Both the position numbers and the translations under genes were made by a program. A stretch of 64,000 nucleotides of DNA from positions 992,001-1,056,000 of the forward strand of contig NZ_BDBD01000011.1 in the NCBI RefSeq assembly GCF_001612805.1, read 5' to 3'. The DNA comes from Nocardia coubleae NBRC 108252 (GTDB lineage: Bacteria; Actinomycetota; Actinomycetes; Mycobacteriales; Mycobacteriaceae). The first letter of the stretch is position 1; every line of letters begins with the position of its first letter. Below are positions 27,845 through 37,288 of the stretch, piece by piece. The notes under the pieces were generated by a model. The model saw nothing but the letters and a program-made list of their open reading frames with translations. It did no database searches and had not been told where the DNA came from.

Positions 27845-29091
27845 GCCGACACCCCGGTATTCACCACGTGCCGGTCGGCGACCGGGAAGTCCACTTCCTC
27901 GTAGAGCGCCGTGAGCTCGGCCTCACCGAAGAACTTGTCCGGCGGGTACAGCCCGGCGATCAGCCCGAAGAACTTCTTCGAGTAGTGCTCGCTGCGGCTG
28001 GCCGCGCGGAACACCGAGTCGTAGTACGGGGTGAGGGTGAGCTCGGAGATGGACTGGGTGAGTTCGTAGGTGCTGGCGCTCTGGGCGTCGCGCTCACGCT
28101 GGTACTCCGGCAGCGTCTCCTCGAACGGGCGTGCGCCCGAAAGGCTTTCGTGCACCAGATCGGCCAGCAGCTGGCCGTACTTGAAGGCGTCGGTGATGCC
28201 CCAGCCGGTGAACGGGTCCTTGTGGTAGCCAGCGTCGCCGACCAGCGCCCAGCCGGGACCGAAGGACTGGCGACGGTAGTTGTCGGGGTAGAGCATCGGC
28301 CGGAACGGCTCGACCCGCTTGCCGGTTTCGCGCAACCGCGCGCCGATCTCCGGGTCGATCTGCTCGACGATCTCCTGCACACCGGCATCGGGATCGGTGC
28401 GGAAGTCACGGAACCGGTCGCGCTTGCGCATGACCGCTACCAGGGCCAGGCCGTCGTTGGTCGGCCAGGAGGCGAACTGCTGCTCACCGAACCCGGTGCG
28501 GTGGTGCATGCCCCAGTCCACGCCCTCGTAGTACGAGTAGTAGACGAAGCAGGCCGCGGGCGAACCCTCGTAGGTGGCCGCACCGACCTCCTTGGCGACG
28601 AGGGAGTTCGAACCGTCCGCGCCGACGACGAGTTTCGCGCGGAATTCCTGCTCGGGACCCTCGCCGACGCGGCCACGGATACCGGCGACCCGGTCACCGT
28701 CGCGCAGCAGGCCGGTGACGGTGAAGCCCTCGATCACCTCGGCGCCGGACTCGCCCGCCGCGTCGACCAGGATCTTGTCGAGGACAGTGCGGCGCGGGCA
28801 GTAGACGGCGTCGATGCCGTCGGCCGAGGGATCGGCCATGCCCGGGATCTCGATGTCGGTGTAGGTGAAGTTCAGGTGCCGGATCGGCGGGCAGCCGGTG
28901 GCCACCACCGTGTCCAGCAGACCCCAGGACTTCAGAAAGCCGAGACCGGCCTGGTGGATGTAGTGCGTGGACGGGGTGTCGCTGGGAAAACTCGCGCGAT
29001 CAACGGCGAGCACGCGGTGGCCCTGACGGGCCAGCAGCATGGCCAGGGGCGAACCCGCGACCCGGGTTCCGACGACGATGACGTCATACAT
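27841..29091 (-). CDS. FAD-dependent oxidoreductase/monooxygenase of the geranylgeranyl-reductase-like group
   Basis: The 416-residue protein starts with a dinucleotide-binding fold in which the usual GxGxxG reads GTRVAGSPLA. It has the VVGADGSNS motif and the FAD ribityl-binding GDAGYHKDPFTGWGI block, the layout of PHBH-type monooxygenases and geranylgeranyl reductases. It could hydroxylate, epoxidise or reduce a polyunsaturated chain; sequence alone does not decide. ATG 29091 was chosen because the fold starts at once; the ORF extends 25 codons further upstream with no folded content. It is translationally coupled to the SGNH gene. Confidence 0.85.
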   Translation of the reverse strand: MYDVIVVGTRVAGSPLAMLLARQGHRVLAVDRASFPSDTPSTHYIHQAGLGFLKSWGLLDTVVATGCPPIRHLNFTYTDIEIPGMADPSADGIDAVYCPRRTVLDKILVDAAGESGAEVIEGFTVTGLLRDGDRVAGIRGRVGEGPEQEFRAKLVVGADGSNSLVAKEVGAATYEGSPAACFVYYSYYEGVDWGMHHRTGFGEQQFASWPTNDGLALVAVMRKRDRFRDFRTDPDAGVQEIVEQIDPEIGARLRETGKRVEPFRPMLYPDNYRRQSFGPGWALVGDAGYHKDPFTGWGITDAFKYGQLLADLVHESLSGARPFEETLPEYQRERDAQSASTYELTQSISELTLTPYYDSVFRAASRSEHYSKKFFGLIAGLYPPDKFFGEAELTALYEEVDFPVADRHVVNTGVSA

Positions 29092-29232
29092 GATGTGATC
29101 ACTTTCGGTGGTCGAATTCCGATTTCGAGTCTGTCGCCGGTGGAATACGGAAACCACTGGGGGCACCGCAATTCATCGGCCGATCGGTCCCGGCTATCGT
29201 CGGCGGGACCGGTGGGAGAATTTCGTGTCGCG

Positions 29233-30897
29233 TTACCCGCGCGACATGTAGAGCTGATCTATTTCGCCGGAATAGGTTTCGGCGATCGCGGCCCGGCGCA
29301 ATTTCAACGACGAGGTGAGCAGGCCGGCGTCGACGGTGAAATCGCCGTCGACGATGCGGAATGCGCGAATGGATTCCGGCCGCGACACCAAGGAATTCGC
29401 CTCGTCCACGGCGGCCTGAATCGTCTCGGCCGGATCGTCGTCGGGATGCTCGGCACGCCACTTCGCGTACCGCTCGGCGTCGAGGGTGATCAGCGCCGTC
29501 ACGAACCGTCGACCGTCACCGACGACCATGCAGTTGCTCACCAGCGGATGCAGCCGCACCCGGTCCTCGAGCGGGGTCGGGGCCACGTTCTTGCCCCCGG
29601 AGGTCACCAGGATCTCCTTCTTGCGCCCGGTGATCCGCAGGTGCCCGTCGTCGAGCTCGCCGATGTCGCCGGTGTGCAGCCAGCCGTCGGCGTCGACGGA
29701 CCGCTGGTCGGCGGCCGCGCCCCAGTAGCCGGGTGAGACGTGTGGGCCGCGGACGAGGACTTCGCCGTCGGCGCCGATGCCGACCTCGGTGCCCGGGATG
29801 GGACGGCCCACGGTGCCGAGCCGGTTGGTGGACGGCGCGCTCACGGTGACCGCGGTGGCCGCCTCGGTGAGGCCGTAGCAGTTCAGGATCACCACGCCGA
29901 ACCCGGCGTAGAAGCCGACGGTGGTGTCGTCGAGGGAGGCGCCGCCGGAGATCACGTAGCGAAGGCGTCCACCGAACGCGGCCGCGACGGCTTCGTCGGT
30001 GGCGGTGGGTGCGGCGCCCTCGGCCAGCAGCGTAAGGCCACGCTCGACGGCCGCGTCCTCCTGCCCTTCGGTGAGCAGCGCGCGGACGTGTTTGCGAATC
30101 TTCTCCAGCGCGTACGGAATCAGCGCGAGGAAGGTCGGACGCAGCGTCGCCAGCGCCGGGACCAGGTCGGGCACGCCGGGCAGCAGATGGGTCCGGCTGC
30201 CGCCGTACAGGCAGGCGAACAGGATCGTCTGGCCGAACACGTGGGACAGCGGCAGCGCGAGCACCGTCGTGCCGTCGAAGATGCCCTCGGTCTGGCGCGC
30301 GGTGTTCGCGGCGGTGACATACATGTTGCGGTGGCTGATCATGCAGCCCTTGGCCAGGCCGGTCGTGCCGCTGGTGTAGACGATCATCGCGAGGTCGGCG
30401 GCGCCCACCGCGGCGATCCGCGCGTCGAGGTCGGCGTGCTCGACGCCCTCCGCCCATGACCCGATCTCGGCGAAGGACCACACCGTGCCGCTCGCGCCCG
30501 CGTCGGTCAGGCGGGCCGCGTCGTCGGCGGTCTCGGCCGCGTGGAACCGGCTGCCGCTGTCGCTCAGGATGTGTGCGATCTGCGCCGGCGAGGAGGTCGG
30601 GTACACCGGCACGATCACCGCGCCGACAGCCATGGCCGCGCAGTCGAGCAGCGCCCATTCCAGGCTCGTGCGGCCGAGCACGGCCACCCGGTCCCCCGCC
30701 GCGACCCCGCGGTCGAGCAGGGCCGAGGCGAGTCCGCGGACCCGGGTGTCGAGCTCGCCGGTGGTCAGCTGGGTGCCGTCGGCGGCACACAGTGACGGGC
30801 GGGCCGGATCACGCCGCGCCGCGTCGGAAACAATCTCGTACAGACTGGACGAATCGGCCGGAACGAATCCGTTCGCGGTAGCAGACACTGTGTTCAC
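29233..30897 (-). CDS. Long-chain acyl-CoA/acyl-ACP synthetase (AMP-dependent, FadD-like)
   Basis: The 554-residue protein has the complete ANL motif set: YTSGTTGLAKG (P-loop), NCYGLTEA, GWLHTGD, the hinge GRKKEILVTSGGKN and a C-terminal SSLKLRR with the catalytic Lys. Size and motifs fit the FadD15-type long-chain ligases. In this cluster it may activate a fatty acid starter, or re-activate the released product. It lies 141 nt upstream of the FAD oxidoreductase gene on the same strand and 87 nt downstream of the LysR gene. Confidence 0.9.
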   Translation of the reverse strand: MNTVSATANGFVPADSSSLYEIVSDAARRDPARPSLCAADGTQLTTGELDTRVRGLASALLDRGVAAGDRVAVLGRTSLEWALLDCAAMAVGAVIVPVYPTSSPAQIAHILSDSGSRFHAAETADDAARLTDAGASGTVWSFAEIGSWAEGVEHADLDARIAAVGAADLAMIVYTSGTTGLAKGCMISHRNMYVTAANTARQTEGIFDGTTVLALPLSHVFGQTILFACLYGGSRTHLLPGVPDLVPALATLRPTFLALIPYALEKIRKHVRALLTEGQEDAAVERGLTLLAEGAAPTATDEAVAAAFGGRLRYVISGGASLDDTTVGFYAGFGVVILNCYGLTEAATAVTVSAPSTNRLGTVGRPIPGTEVGIGADGEVLVRGPHVSPGYWGAAADQRSVDADGWLHTGDIGELDDGHLRITGRKKEILVTSGGKNVAPTPLEDRVRLHPLVSNCMVVGDGRRFVTALITLDAERYAKWRAEHPDDDPAETIQAAVDEANSLVSRPESIRAFRIVDGDFTVDAGLLTSSLKLRRAAIAETYSGEIDQLYMSRG

Positions 30898-30984
30898 GAA
30901 TCGAATTCTTCACGGCGTCAACCATTCCCGTCGCTGCCGCACTCGCTGTTCCTACCGCACGAAAGTCATGTCCTATCGAGGGGT

Positions 30985-31908
30985 TCAGGCCGACAATGCG
31001 CGGACATCATCGAGTTGTGCCGATTCCACGCATTCCAGGAACAACGCGACCGCGGGATTCGGTTCGTCGGCCCGCCAGACGGCGTGTAAATCAAGGGTCG
31101 GTACCGGATCGAACAATTTCACCGCCACCGAACTACTGCCCGGCACACCCATTCCCATCGAAATCGCGCGCGGCAGCGAGGCGAATCCGACGAGTGGTCG
31201 CACCGAGACCATGTGTGCGGTCGCGCCGGGGTCGTCGGCCGAATGCGTGACATTGAGCGAGATCCTGGTTTCGGCCGCCGACCGCAGGATGGTGTCGTAC
31301 ATCGCCGGACACTGTTCGCGGGCGAACAGCACGCAATCCTGACTCTGTAGTTCCGCGAACGGGACACCGGGCCGGTCGGCCCACCGATGTCGGCGGCCGA
31401 CTACCGCGACGAGCGGAACCCGGTGCAGCAGGCGGCGATAGCGGAAATCGGCGGTACTGGGATGACCGTAGACCAGGGCCACATCGAGGGAACCGTCGGC
31501 GAGGGCGGCCAGCTGGGGGCCGGTCCGCTTCTCCCACAGCGACACCACGATGTCGGGGTGCCGTTCGGTCATCCTGGTGAGTGCCTCCGGCAGCACATGC
31601 CTGCTGGCGGGCAGGTTGTAGCCGATGCTGAGGCTGCCCGCCCTGCCCTCGGCGGTGGCCTTGGCCGCCTGGGCGGCGCGGTCGAGCTGAGCGACGATCA
31701 GGCGGGCCTGGCTTTCGAACTCGCGCCCCGCGGGGGTCAGCCGGACCTCGTGGGAGTTCCGGGCGACCAGCTGGACGCCGAGCGATTTCTCCAGCTTCTG
31801 CAGCTGGGCACTGAGACTTGGTTGGGTCAGATGGAGGCGCTGCGCTGCGCGACCGAAATGCAACTCTTCGGCGATGGTGATAAACGAAACGAGATGTCGG
31901 AATTCCAT
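30985..31908 (-). CDS. LysR-family transcriptional regulator
   Basis: The 307-residue protein has a LysR N-terminal winged helix (FGRAAQRLHLTQPSLSAQLQKL) and a two-lobed effector domain. ATG 31908 has GGAG 8 nt upstream; the ORF extends further but without family similarity. It lies directly upstream of the ligase on the same strand, not divergent as is typical for LysR regulators, so it may be the first gene of the lipid cluster transcript or independent. It is the best candidate for pathway-specific control of the megasynthase operon. Confidence 0.9.
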   Translation of the reverse strand: MEFRHLVSFITIAEELHFGRAAQRLHLTQPSLSAQLQKLEKSLGVQLVARNSHEVRLTPAGREFESQARLIVAQLDRAAQAAKATAEGRAGSLSIGYNLPASRHVLPEALTRMTERHPDIVVSLWEKRTGPQLAALADGSLDVALVYGHPSTADFRYRRLLHRVPLVAVVGRRHRWADRPGVPFAELQSQDCVLFAREQCPAMYDTILRSAAETRISLNVTHSADDPGATAHMVSVRPLVGFASLPRAISMGMGVPGSSSVAVKLFDPVPTLDLHAVWRADEPNPAVALFLECVESAQLDDVRALSA

Positions 31909-32015
31909 GACGCCGGCTCCTTCCGAGTACCACCACGCTATCGAGGCCGGATAACCGGTGATGAATAGCGGTCGCCGCGCGCATTGCCGGTCGGTGAACC
32001 TGGCCGCGCAGCTTC

Positions 32016-33749
32016 CTATGGCGCCGTGTTCGCGGCGTTCATCACCGCCTCGAGCGACGCGGCGACGGGCGAGGCGTCGAGGCCGAATGCCCATCCGCTT
32101 CGGCCCGCGGCTCGATACTCGACGTAGCTCGCAGCGGTGCCGTCAGCGGCGCCGTGCTGGGTGAGGCCGAGGATCTCGATGGAGTTGGCGGTCTCGGCGA
32201 GGGCGGTGGTCAGGGCATCGACCGGGCTCGCCACGTGGGTCGAGTGGTGTTCGGTGCCGTGCACGTCCAGGACGATTTCGGTGGTTCCGTCGACAAATTT
32301 CCACTGTACCAAGGTGATTCGACGCTCGTCGGCGGTGTAGCTCTGCTCGAACAGGGCTCGGAGTTCATCGGCGCCGATCTCCGCGCCGGTGTCGTCGGTG
32401 TGTTCCTGCACCCGCTGCGCGAAGTCGATTTGCAGGCGGCGCGGCAGCTCGAGACCGTATTCGGTGTGCAACAGGTAGGCGATACCGCCCTTGCCGGACT
32501 GTGAGTTGACCCGGATCACGGCATCGTAGGAGCGACCGAGGTCGGTGGGGTCGATCGGCAGATACGGGACCCGCCATTCCGATTCGCGCTCGTGCACGCC
32601 GAGGGCCGCTGCCCGCTCACGATGCTCGGTCATGCCTTTGCCGATCGCGTCCTGGTGGGTACCGGAAAACGCCGTGTGTACAAGATCGCCCACGTACGGG
32701 TGCCTTTCGTGGACGGGCAGACGCGTGCAGTACTCGACGGTGCGGCGGATCTCGTCGATATCGGAGAAGTCGATCATCGGGTCGACCCCTTGGGCGTGCA
32801 GGTTCAGCGCCAGGGTGGCGATATCGACATTCCCGGTGCGCTCACCATTGCCGAAGACGCAGCCCTCCACCCGTTGGGCACCGGCCAGGACGGCCAGTTC
32901 GGCGCAGGCGACACCGGTCCCCCGATCGTTGTGCGGGTGCACCGACAGGATCACCGCGTCCCGCCGGGCGAGATTGCGGTGCATGTATTCGATCTGGTCG
33001 GCGTAGACGTTCGGCGTCGCCACCTCCACGGTCGCGGGCAGATTCAGCGTGACGGGGCGCTGTGGGGTCGCCTCCCACAACTCGGTGACGGCGTCGCAGA
33101 TCTCGAGGGCGAAATCCGGTTCGGTCAGGTTGAACACTTCCGGCGAGAACTGGAACCGGACATTCGGCAGCTCGCCGGCCAGTTCCAGGACATCGCGGGC
33201 ACCGGTGACGATCAACTCGCGCAGTTGCTTCCTGTCCTTGCCGAGAACCACCTCGCGCCAGACCGGCGCCGTGGCCGTGTACAGGTGGATGATCACGTCG
33301 TTGGTGATGCCGCGGACCGACTCGACGGTCCGTGCGATCAGGTCGCGACGCGCCGGGGTGAACACGACCAAGGCCACATCCGGCGGCGCGATGGGGCACT
33401 CGGCCAGCAGGCGTACGAAGTCGAAGTCGGTTTGCGACGCGGACGGGTAGCCGACCTCGATCTCTTTGTAGCCCATGGTGACCAGGAGTTCGAAGAACCG
33501 GCGTTTGCGCGCAGGGTCCATCGGTTCGGCCAGTGCCTGGTTGCCGTCGCGCAGGTCGACCGGGACCCACAGTGGCGCGGTGGTGATCCGCGCGCTCGGC
33601 CAGTCGCGATGCCCGGCAGGCACTTCCACGCGACGGTGGACATCTCGATATCGGTACGACGGCATCGCCGAGTGACGTTGCCGGTTCCATGCGGGCGCAC
33701 CATCGGCAAGAGAACCCGAAGGTGTTGTCAGGGTGGGGAATTCGGTCAT
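32016..33749 (-). CDS. leuA: 2-isopropylmalate synthase
   Basis: The 577-residue enzyme has the long actinobacterial LeuA layout: catalytic TIM barrel with [10 protein letters not shown] and metal-binding HPHNDRGTG, then the linker and C-terminal LeuA dimer domain that gives leucine feedback control ([10 protein letters not shown] region onward). It condenses acetyl-CoA and 3-methyl-2-oxobutanoate in leucine synthesis. ATG 33749 was preferred to the longer ORF start at 33815. The last 63 nt before the start follow a hairpin and possible leader peptide. Confidence 0.95.
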   Translation of the reverse strand: MTEFPTLTTPSGSLADGAPAWNRQRHSAMPSYRYRDVHRRVEVPAGHRDWPSARITTAPLWVPVDLRDGNQALAEPMDPARKRRFFELLVTMGYKEIEVGYPSASQTDFDFVRLLAECPIAPPDVALVVFTPARRDLIARTVESVRGITNDVIIHLYTATAPVWREVVLGKDRKQLRELIVTGARDVLELAGELPNVRFQFSPEVFNLTEPDFALEICDAVTELWEATPQRPVTLNLPATVEVATPNVYADQIEYMHRNLARRDAVILSVHPHNDRGTGVACAELAVLAGAQRVEGCVFGNGERTGNVDIATLALNLHAQGVDPMIDFSDIDEIRRTVEYCTRLPVHERHPYVGDLVHTAFSGTHQDAIGKGMTEHRERAAALGVHERESEWRVPYLPIDPTDLGRSYDAVIRVNSQSGKGGIAYLLHTEYGLELPRRLQIDFAQRVQEHTDDTGAEIGADELRALFEQSYTADERRITLVQWKFVDGTTEIVLDVHGTEHHSTHVASPVDALTTALAETANSIEILGLTQHGAADGTAASYVEYRAAGRSGWAFGLDASPVAASLEAVMNAANTAP

Positions 33750-33811
33750 GACCTGCTCTACTTCCCGGCCATCCAGGGCCGAAGACGACGGAGACCGGCC
33801 ACGACGGAGCC

Positions 33812-33848
33812 CCACGGCGGGGCGGCCGGTCGTCAGGCCCCGCCGTGG
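33812..33848 (-). promoter_or_regulatory. Possible attenuator hairpin upstream of leuA
   Basis: A perfect 12-bp GC-rich stem (33812-33823 with 33837-33848, 13-nt loop) lies 62 nt upstream of leuA and overlaps the last codons and stop of a short open frame. The arrangement resembles ribosome-controlled attenuation, but no alternative antiterminator pairing was established by eye. Confidence 0.4.
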
Positions 33849-33877
33849 CGGCCGAGGAAGAGCGCGGTGTAGGTCAT
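33833..33877 (-). CDS. Possible leuA leader peptide (14 residues)
   Basis: The short frame encodes [14 protein letters not shown] and holds two Leu codons, both CTC, one codon apart. No good ribosome site precedes it, so if expressed it may be leaderless. The overlap with the hairpin and position before leuA suggest a leader peptide. Only two Leu codons makes the case weak. Confidence 0.3.
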   Translation of the reverse strand: MTYTALFLGRHGGA

Positions 33878-33927
33878 GATGGGTACACTTCTACCACAAC
33901 TCCTCAGACAAGTAGAGAGGTCCTCGG

Positions 33928-34599
33928 GTGATACCGCAGGTAAGGCGCCAGCCACTGGCGGCACAAGCGGCCGAACTGCTGCTCGCGCGGATCCGGGCGG
34001 GCGAGTGGCCCTTGGGTCATCGATTACCGGGCGAGACCTTGCTCGCCACCCAGTTGGGGGTCGGGCGGTCGACCGTGCGTGAGGCGATCCGGGAACTCGC
34101 GGGCAAGGGCGTGCTCGACAGCAGGCAGGGCGCAGGCGTGTTCGTCACCGCGCTCGATGTGACCGAGGACTGGGATGTGGTGCTGCGTGGTGCCACCATC
34201 GTCGCGGTGATCGAGGCCCGCATTGCCATCGAGGCGGAGGCCGCGGCCCTCGCCGCCCGACGACGGACACCCGCCGATCTGCGGGCCATCCGGCGAACCC
34301 TGGCGGAACGCCGCGTCGGAGGTCGGCCCGTCGCCGATCACGTCGATGCCGACATGGCCTTCCATCGTGCGGTCGTCGTCGCCGCGCACAACGATGTCCT
34401 CACCCAGCTTTTCGACAGCCTTCTTCCGCGTCTGCGTCTGGCCATGATCGACATGCTCGAGCTTCGCCCGGTCCGCTCCGAGCAGGACGACCAGCACGCG
34501 CACGAGCAACTCGCGCAGGCGATCGCGGAACGAACACCGACTGCCGCAGCAGAATTCAGCCGCACGCACCTTTCCGCCCTCAAGGAGGCCTTCACATGA
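33928..34599 (+). CDS. GntR/FadR-family transcriptional regulator with FCD domain
   Basis: The 223-residue protein has an N-terminal winged helix (LPGETLLATQLGVGRSTVREAIREL) and an all-helical FCD effector domain with a conserved His/Asp pattern (DMAFHRAVVVAAHND). It starts at GTG 33928 with AGAGAGG about 9 nt upstream. It is divergent from leuA, and its stop overlaps the ABC ATPase ATG (ATGA), so the two are co-expressed. The ligand may be a small organic acid, as for other FCD regulators. Confidence 0.9.
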   Translation: MIPQVRRQPLAAQAAELLLARIRAGEWPLGHRLPGETLLATQLGVGRSTVREAIRELAGKGVLDSRQGAGVFVTALDVTEDWDVVLRGATIVAVIEARIAIEAEAAALAARRRTPADLRAIRRTLAERRVGGRPVADHVDADMAFHRAVVVAAHNDVLTQLFDSLLPRLRLAMIDMLELRPVRSEQDDQHAHEQLAQAIAERTPTAAAEFSRTHLSALKEAFT

Positions 34600-35378
34600 C
34601 CGGCAGCGCCGTGATCGAACTGGACGATGTGACCTTCCGCCGGGACGGCAAGAAGATCATCAACGGGATCTCGCTGACGGTGCGCGCCGGCGAGCACTGG
34701 GCGCTCCTGGGGCCCAACGGCGCAGGCAAGAGCACGCTGCTGGGATTCTGCGGTGCCGTCACCTTTCCGACGACGGGGATCGTGCGGGTGCTCGGGGAGC
34801 AATTCGGGCGGGTCGAGTTGGCTCGGCTGCGGCGCTCGATCGGGCATGTGAACCCGCGGCATCGGCTGCCGCACGCCCTCTCGGTGCGCGAGGTCGTGCT
34901 CACCGGCATCACGGGCACGATCGACACACCGATGCGCTGGTCACCGAGTTCCGGCGACCTGGAGCGTGCCGAGCAGATCATCGACACTCTCGGCCTGTCC
35001 GGCAAGGCCGACGACCTCTGGCCCACCCTTTCCCAGGGTGAGCGCGGCCGCACTCTCATCGCCCGGGCCCTGATCAGCGATCCCCGGGTCCTGCTCCTGG
35101 ACGAACCGTCCACCGGCCTCGACCTGGCCGCCCGCGAACAACTGCTCACCACCCTGGACAGCCTCGACCGAACCCACCCCGAAGTCGCCTCGATCCTGGT
35201 CACCCACCACCTCGAGGAACTACCGAGCACCACCACCCACGCCCTGCTCATCGCCGACGGTCACACCGTCGCCGCAGGCCCGGCCACCGAGGTCATCACC
35301 ACCGACCACGTCTCGACGGCCTTCGCCCACCCGATCGAAGTCCGCTACGACGGACGCTGGAGCGCCCGCGCCCGCTGA
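34596..35378 (+). CDS. Orphan ABC transporter-type ATPase
   Basis: The 260-residue ATPase has Walker A GPNGAGKST, signature LSQGERGR, Walker B VLLLDEPSTGLDLA and an H-loop LVTHHLEE. No permease or binding protein lies nearby. The single short domain and LSQGERGR signature are like the YlmA/ModF-like group of stand-alone ATPases. It is translationally coupled to the GntR regulator. Its partner and function cannot be told. Confidence 0.85.
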   Translation: MTGSAVIELDDVTFRRDGKKIINGISLTVRAGEHWALLGPNGAGKSTLLGFCGAVTFPTTGIVRVLGEQFGRVELARLRRSIGHVNPRHRLPHALSVREVVLTGITGTIDTPMRWSPSSGDLERAEQIIDTLGLSGKADDLWPTLSQGERGRTLIARALISDPRVLLLDEPSTGLDLAAREQLLTTLDSLDRTHPEVASILVTHHLEELPSTTTHALLIADGHTVAAGPATEVITTDHVSTAFAHPIEVRYDGRWSARAR

Positions 35379-35409
35379 GCGCCGACGAAATCCGCGATGC
35401 GCGGCGCTC
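35377..35409. terminator. Candidate bidirectional terminator
   Basis: GAGCGCCG (35377-35384) pairs perfectly with CGGCGCTC (35402-35409) between the convergent ATPase and hydrolase genes; the stem includes the ATPase stop. The 17-nt loop is long. Confidence 0.45.
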
Positions 35410-35411
35410 CT

Positions 35412-36245
35412 TCAGATGGCGCGGTCTGCCTCCGCGCTGGCGAGGATCGAGCGGGCGAGGGCGTCGGGGTCTTCGAGCATCGCGAGATGACCGACTCCGC
35501 GAAGGTATTCCAGCTGGGCACCCGGCACCGCCTCGTAGTGGTGCGCCGACGCCGGGTCCCAGCGAGGATCGGAGTCTCCGAAGATCACGAGGAGGGGCTT
35601 TCCGGCGTCGATGAGGCGCTGGGGCACGGTTCGTGCGGCGAGGTAGTCGATGTTGGCGGCGATAATCGCACGGAAAGTTCGATAGGACATCGCGCGTAAG
35701 TCGGCCACGGCACCGTCGGGCACCGTGATCGTCGTCGCCGCGGTCGCTGCCAGTCCGCGACGGATCATCGAGTCGGTGCGCAGCGCCCACACGAGCGGAC
35801 CGAACGGCGGCGAGGTGAGCGCCCGGATGATCGCGGGCTCAGGGAGCAGCGCTGCCAGATTCGGGCCCGTACTGACCAGGACCAGATCGCCGACCAGATC
35901 GGGACGACTCTCGACGAGGGCCGTCGCGACATACCCGCCGCTGGAGTGACCGACCACCCGCAGATTTCGGACGCCGAGCTCGTCCAACACCTTCGCCACT
36001 CGATCCGCTTGTTGCGCAACGGCGTACGTCGATGCCGACTCCGACCGGCCGCATCCTGGCAGGTCGATCGTGATCACCCGATACTTCGCGGCGAGCGACG
36101 GCACCACGGGTGCCCACATCGAACCGGTCGCGCCCGAGCCGTGCACGAGTAGCAGGGGCGGTGCGGTCGGGTTCCCGTCGATGACGACGTGCAACCCGTG
36201 GATTGTCGTATCCTCGCGTGGCTTGGTGGGACTCGATGCGCTCAT
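35412..36245 (-). CDS. Alpha/beta hydrolase
   Basis: The 277-residue protein has the alpha/beta hydrolase elements: oxyanion VHGSGATGSMW, nucleophile elbow GHSSGG, Asp in FGDSDPRW and His in RGVGHLAM. It lacks a signal peptide. It is divergent from the AraC-type regulator at 36323 across 77 nt, so the regulator may control it. The substrate is unknown. Confidence 0.85.
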   Translation of the reverse strand: MSASSPTKPREDTTIHGLHVVIDGNPTAPPLLLVHGSGATGSMWAPVVPSLAAKYRVITIDLPGCGRSESASTYAVAQQADRVAKVLDELGVRNLRVVGHSSGGYVATALVESRPDLVGDLVLVSTGPNLAALLPEPAIIRALTSPPFGPLVWALRTDSMIRRGLAATAATTITVPDGAVADLRAMSYRTFRAIIAANIDYLAARTVPQRLIDAGKPLLVIFGDSDPRWDPASAHHYEAVPGAQLEYLRGVGHLAMLEDPDALARSILASAEADRAI

Positions 36246-36322
36246 ACCGCCAGCATCGCCGTCGACCCGTCACGCCGTATTGGACAAATGTCAGGCTGTT
36301 TGACTCCGGTTAGCCTGGAGGC

Positions 36323-37147
36323 GTGGACGCGGCGAGCCGATGGGACTGGAGTCGGGTCGATGTCGCTGTGCCGGGCCGAGTGCCCATGCCGGGAATCCAG
36401 ATGGCGGGATTCCGGTACCACGGGGATGCCGCCGTGGAAATCACCATGATTCCGCATCCCTCGATCACGCTCCTGCTCGACCTCAGCGAACACGGAGTCG
36501 TATACGACGTTCTGGGGTGCCAAGTCGTCGGGAACGCGATCATCGGCCTCCACGCAGGCCCGCTACGGATCACCAGCACAGGAGTCGGTGACGTCCTGCA
36601 GATCCGCATGTCCCCCGTCGTCGCCGCGGTGGTTCTCCAAGACACCAGCATCATCGGCGGCACGGTGACACCGCTGCCGGACCTGTGGGGTAACGAAACC
36701 GCCGGCTTGACCGAGCGGCTCCGTGCGACGCCGTCGTGGAACGAGCGGTTCGCGATCGTGGCCGCATTCCTGCGAAGCCGGGTGCGTCGCGGATCGGGTG
36801 TAGCACCCGAGATCACGTATGCCTGGGGCCGGACCGTCCGCAGCCGCGGCCGGATCCGCATCGAGACCCTTGCCGCGGAGACCGGCTGGACCCGCCAGCG
36901 ACTATGGTCCCGCTTCCAGTCCAGTATCGGAGTATCACCCAAGCACGCGTCCGACCTGGTCCGCTTCGACCATGCCGCCCACCTCCTGGTGGCAGGGCGC
37001 TCGCCCGCGGCCGCCGCCGCCGAGGCGGGCTATGTCGACCAATCGCATTTTCATCGTCGCACCAAGGCGATCACCGACATGACCCCCGCCGTGGTCGCGA
37101 AGGCTCCGTGGCTCGCGATCGACGAAGTGGCCTGGCCGACAATCTGA
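36323..37147 (+). CDS. AraC-family transcriptional regulator
   Basis: The 274-residue protein has an N-terminal ligand-binding-like beta region and a C-terminal double HTH (IRIETLAAETGWTRQRLWSRF and AAAEAGYVDQSHFHRRTKAI). It starts at GTG 36323 behind CTGGAGGC. A divergent hydrolase gene shares the short promoter region. Confidence 0.88.
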   Translation: MDAASRWDWSRVDVAVPGRVPMPGIQMAGFRYHGDAAVEITMIPHPSITLLLDLSEHGVVYDVLGCQVVGNAIIGLHAGPLRITSTGVGDVLQIRMSPVVAAVVLQDTSIIGGTVTPLPDLWGNETAGLTERLRATPSWNERFAIVAAFLRSRVRRGSGVAPEITYAWGRTVRSRGRIRIETLAAETGWTRQRLWSRFQSSIGVSPKHASDLVRFDHAAHLLVAGRSPAAAAAEAGYVDQSHFHRRTKAITDMTPAVVAKAPWLAIDEVAWPTI

Positions 37148-37238
37148 TTCCTGCCTCCACCTGCGAGCGACGCGGCCCCGTGTCGTGGGCAGCGTCGAGG
37201 AGCACCGGGTCGGCGCAGCGGCCGCGCACACGAGCATA

Positions 37239-37267
37239 TTGACATCTATGTAAGGTAAGCCTACACA
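37239..37267 (+). promoter_or_regulatory. Candidate promoter for the formyltransferase/NRPS genes
   Basis: A consensus TTGACA (37239-37244) is followed after 17 nt by TACACA (37262-37267) as a plausible -10. The iron box at 37251-37269 covers the spacer and -10, the position expected for repression. Confidence 0.55.
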
Positions 37268-37269
37268 TA
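37251..37269 (+). promoter_or_regulatory. IdeR/DmdR1-type iron box
   Basis: TAAGGTAAGCCTACACATA matches the actinobacterial IdeR/DmdR1 consensus TWAGGTWAGSCTWACCTWA at 16 of 19 positions by my alignment. Outer arms CTATGT and ACATAG add symmetry. It lies 20 nt upstream of the formyltransferase start, which predicts repression by Fe2+-IdeR and induction on iron starvation. Confidence 0.75.
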
Positions 37270-37288
37270 GACGAAAGTAGGCAGTTCC

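Noticed and set aside
36242..36942. Minus-strand open frames over the AraC gene
   Set aside because: The plus-strand frame has a clear double HTH; the opposite frames have no recognisable content.
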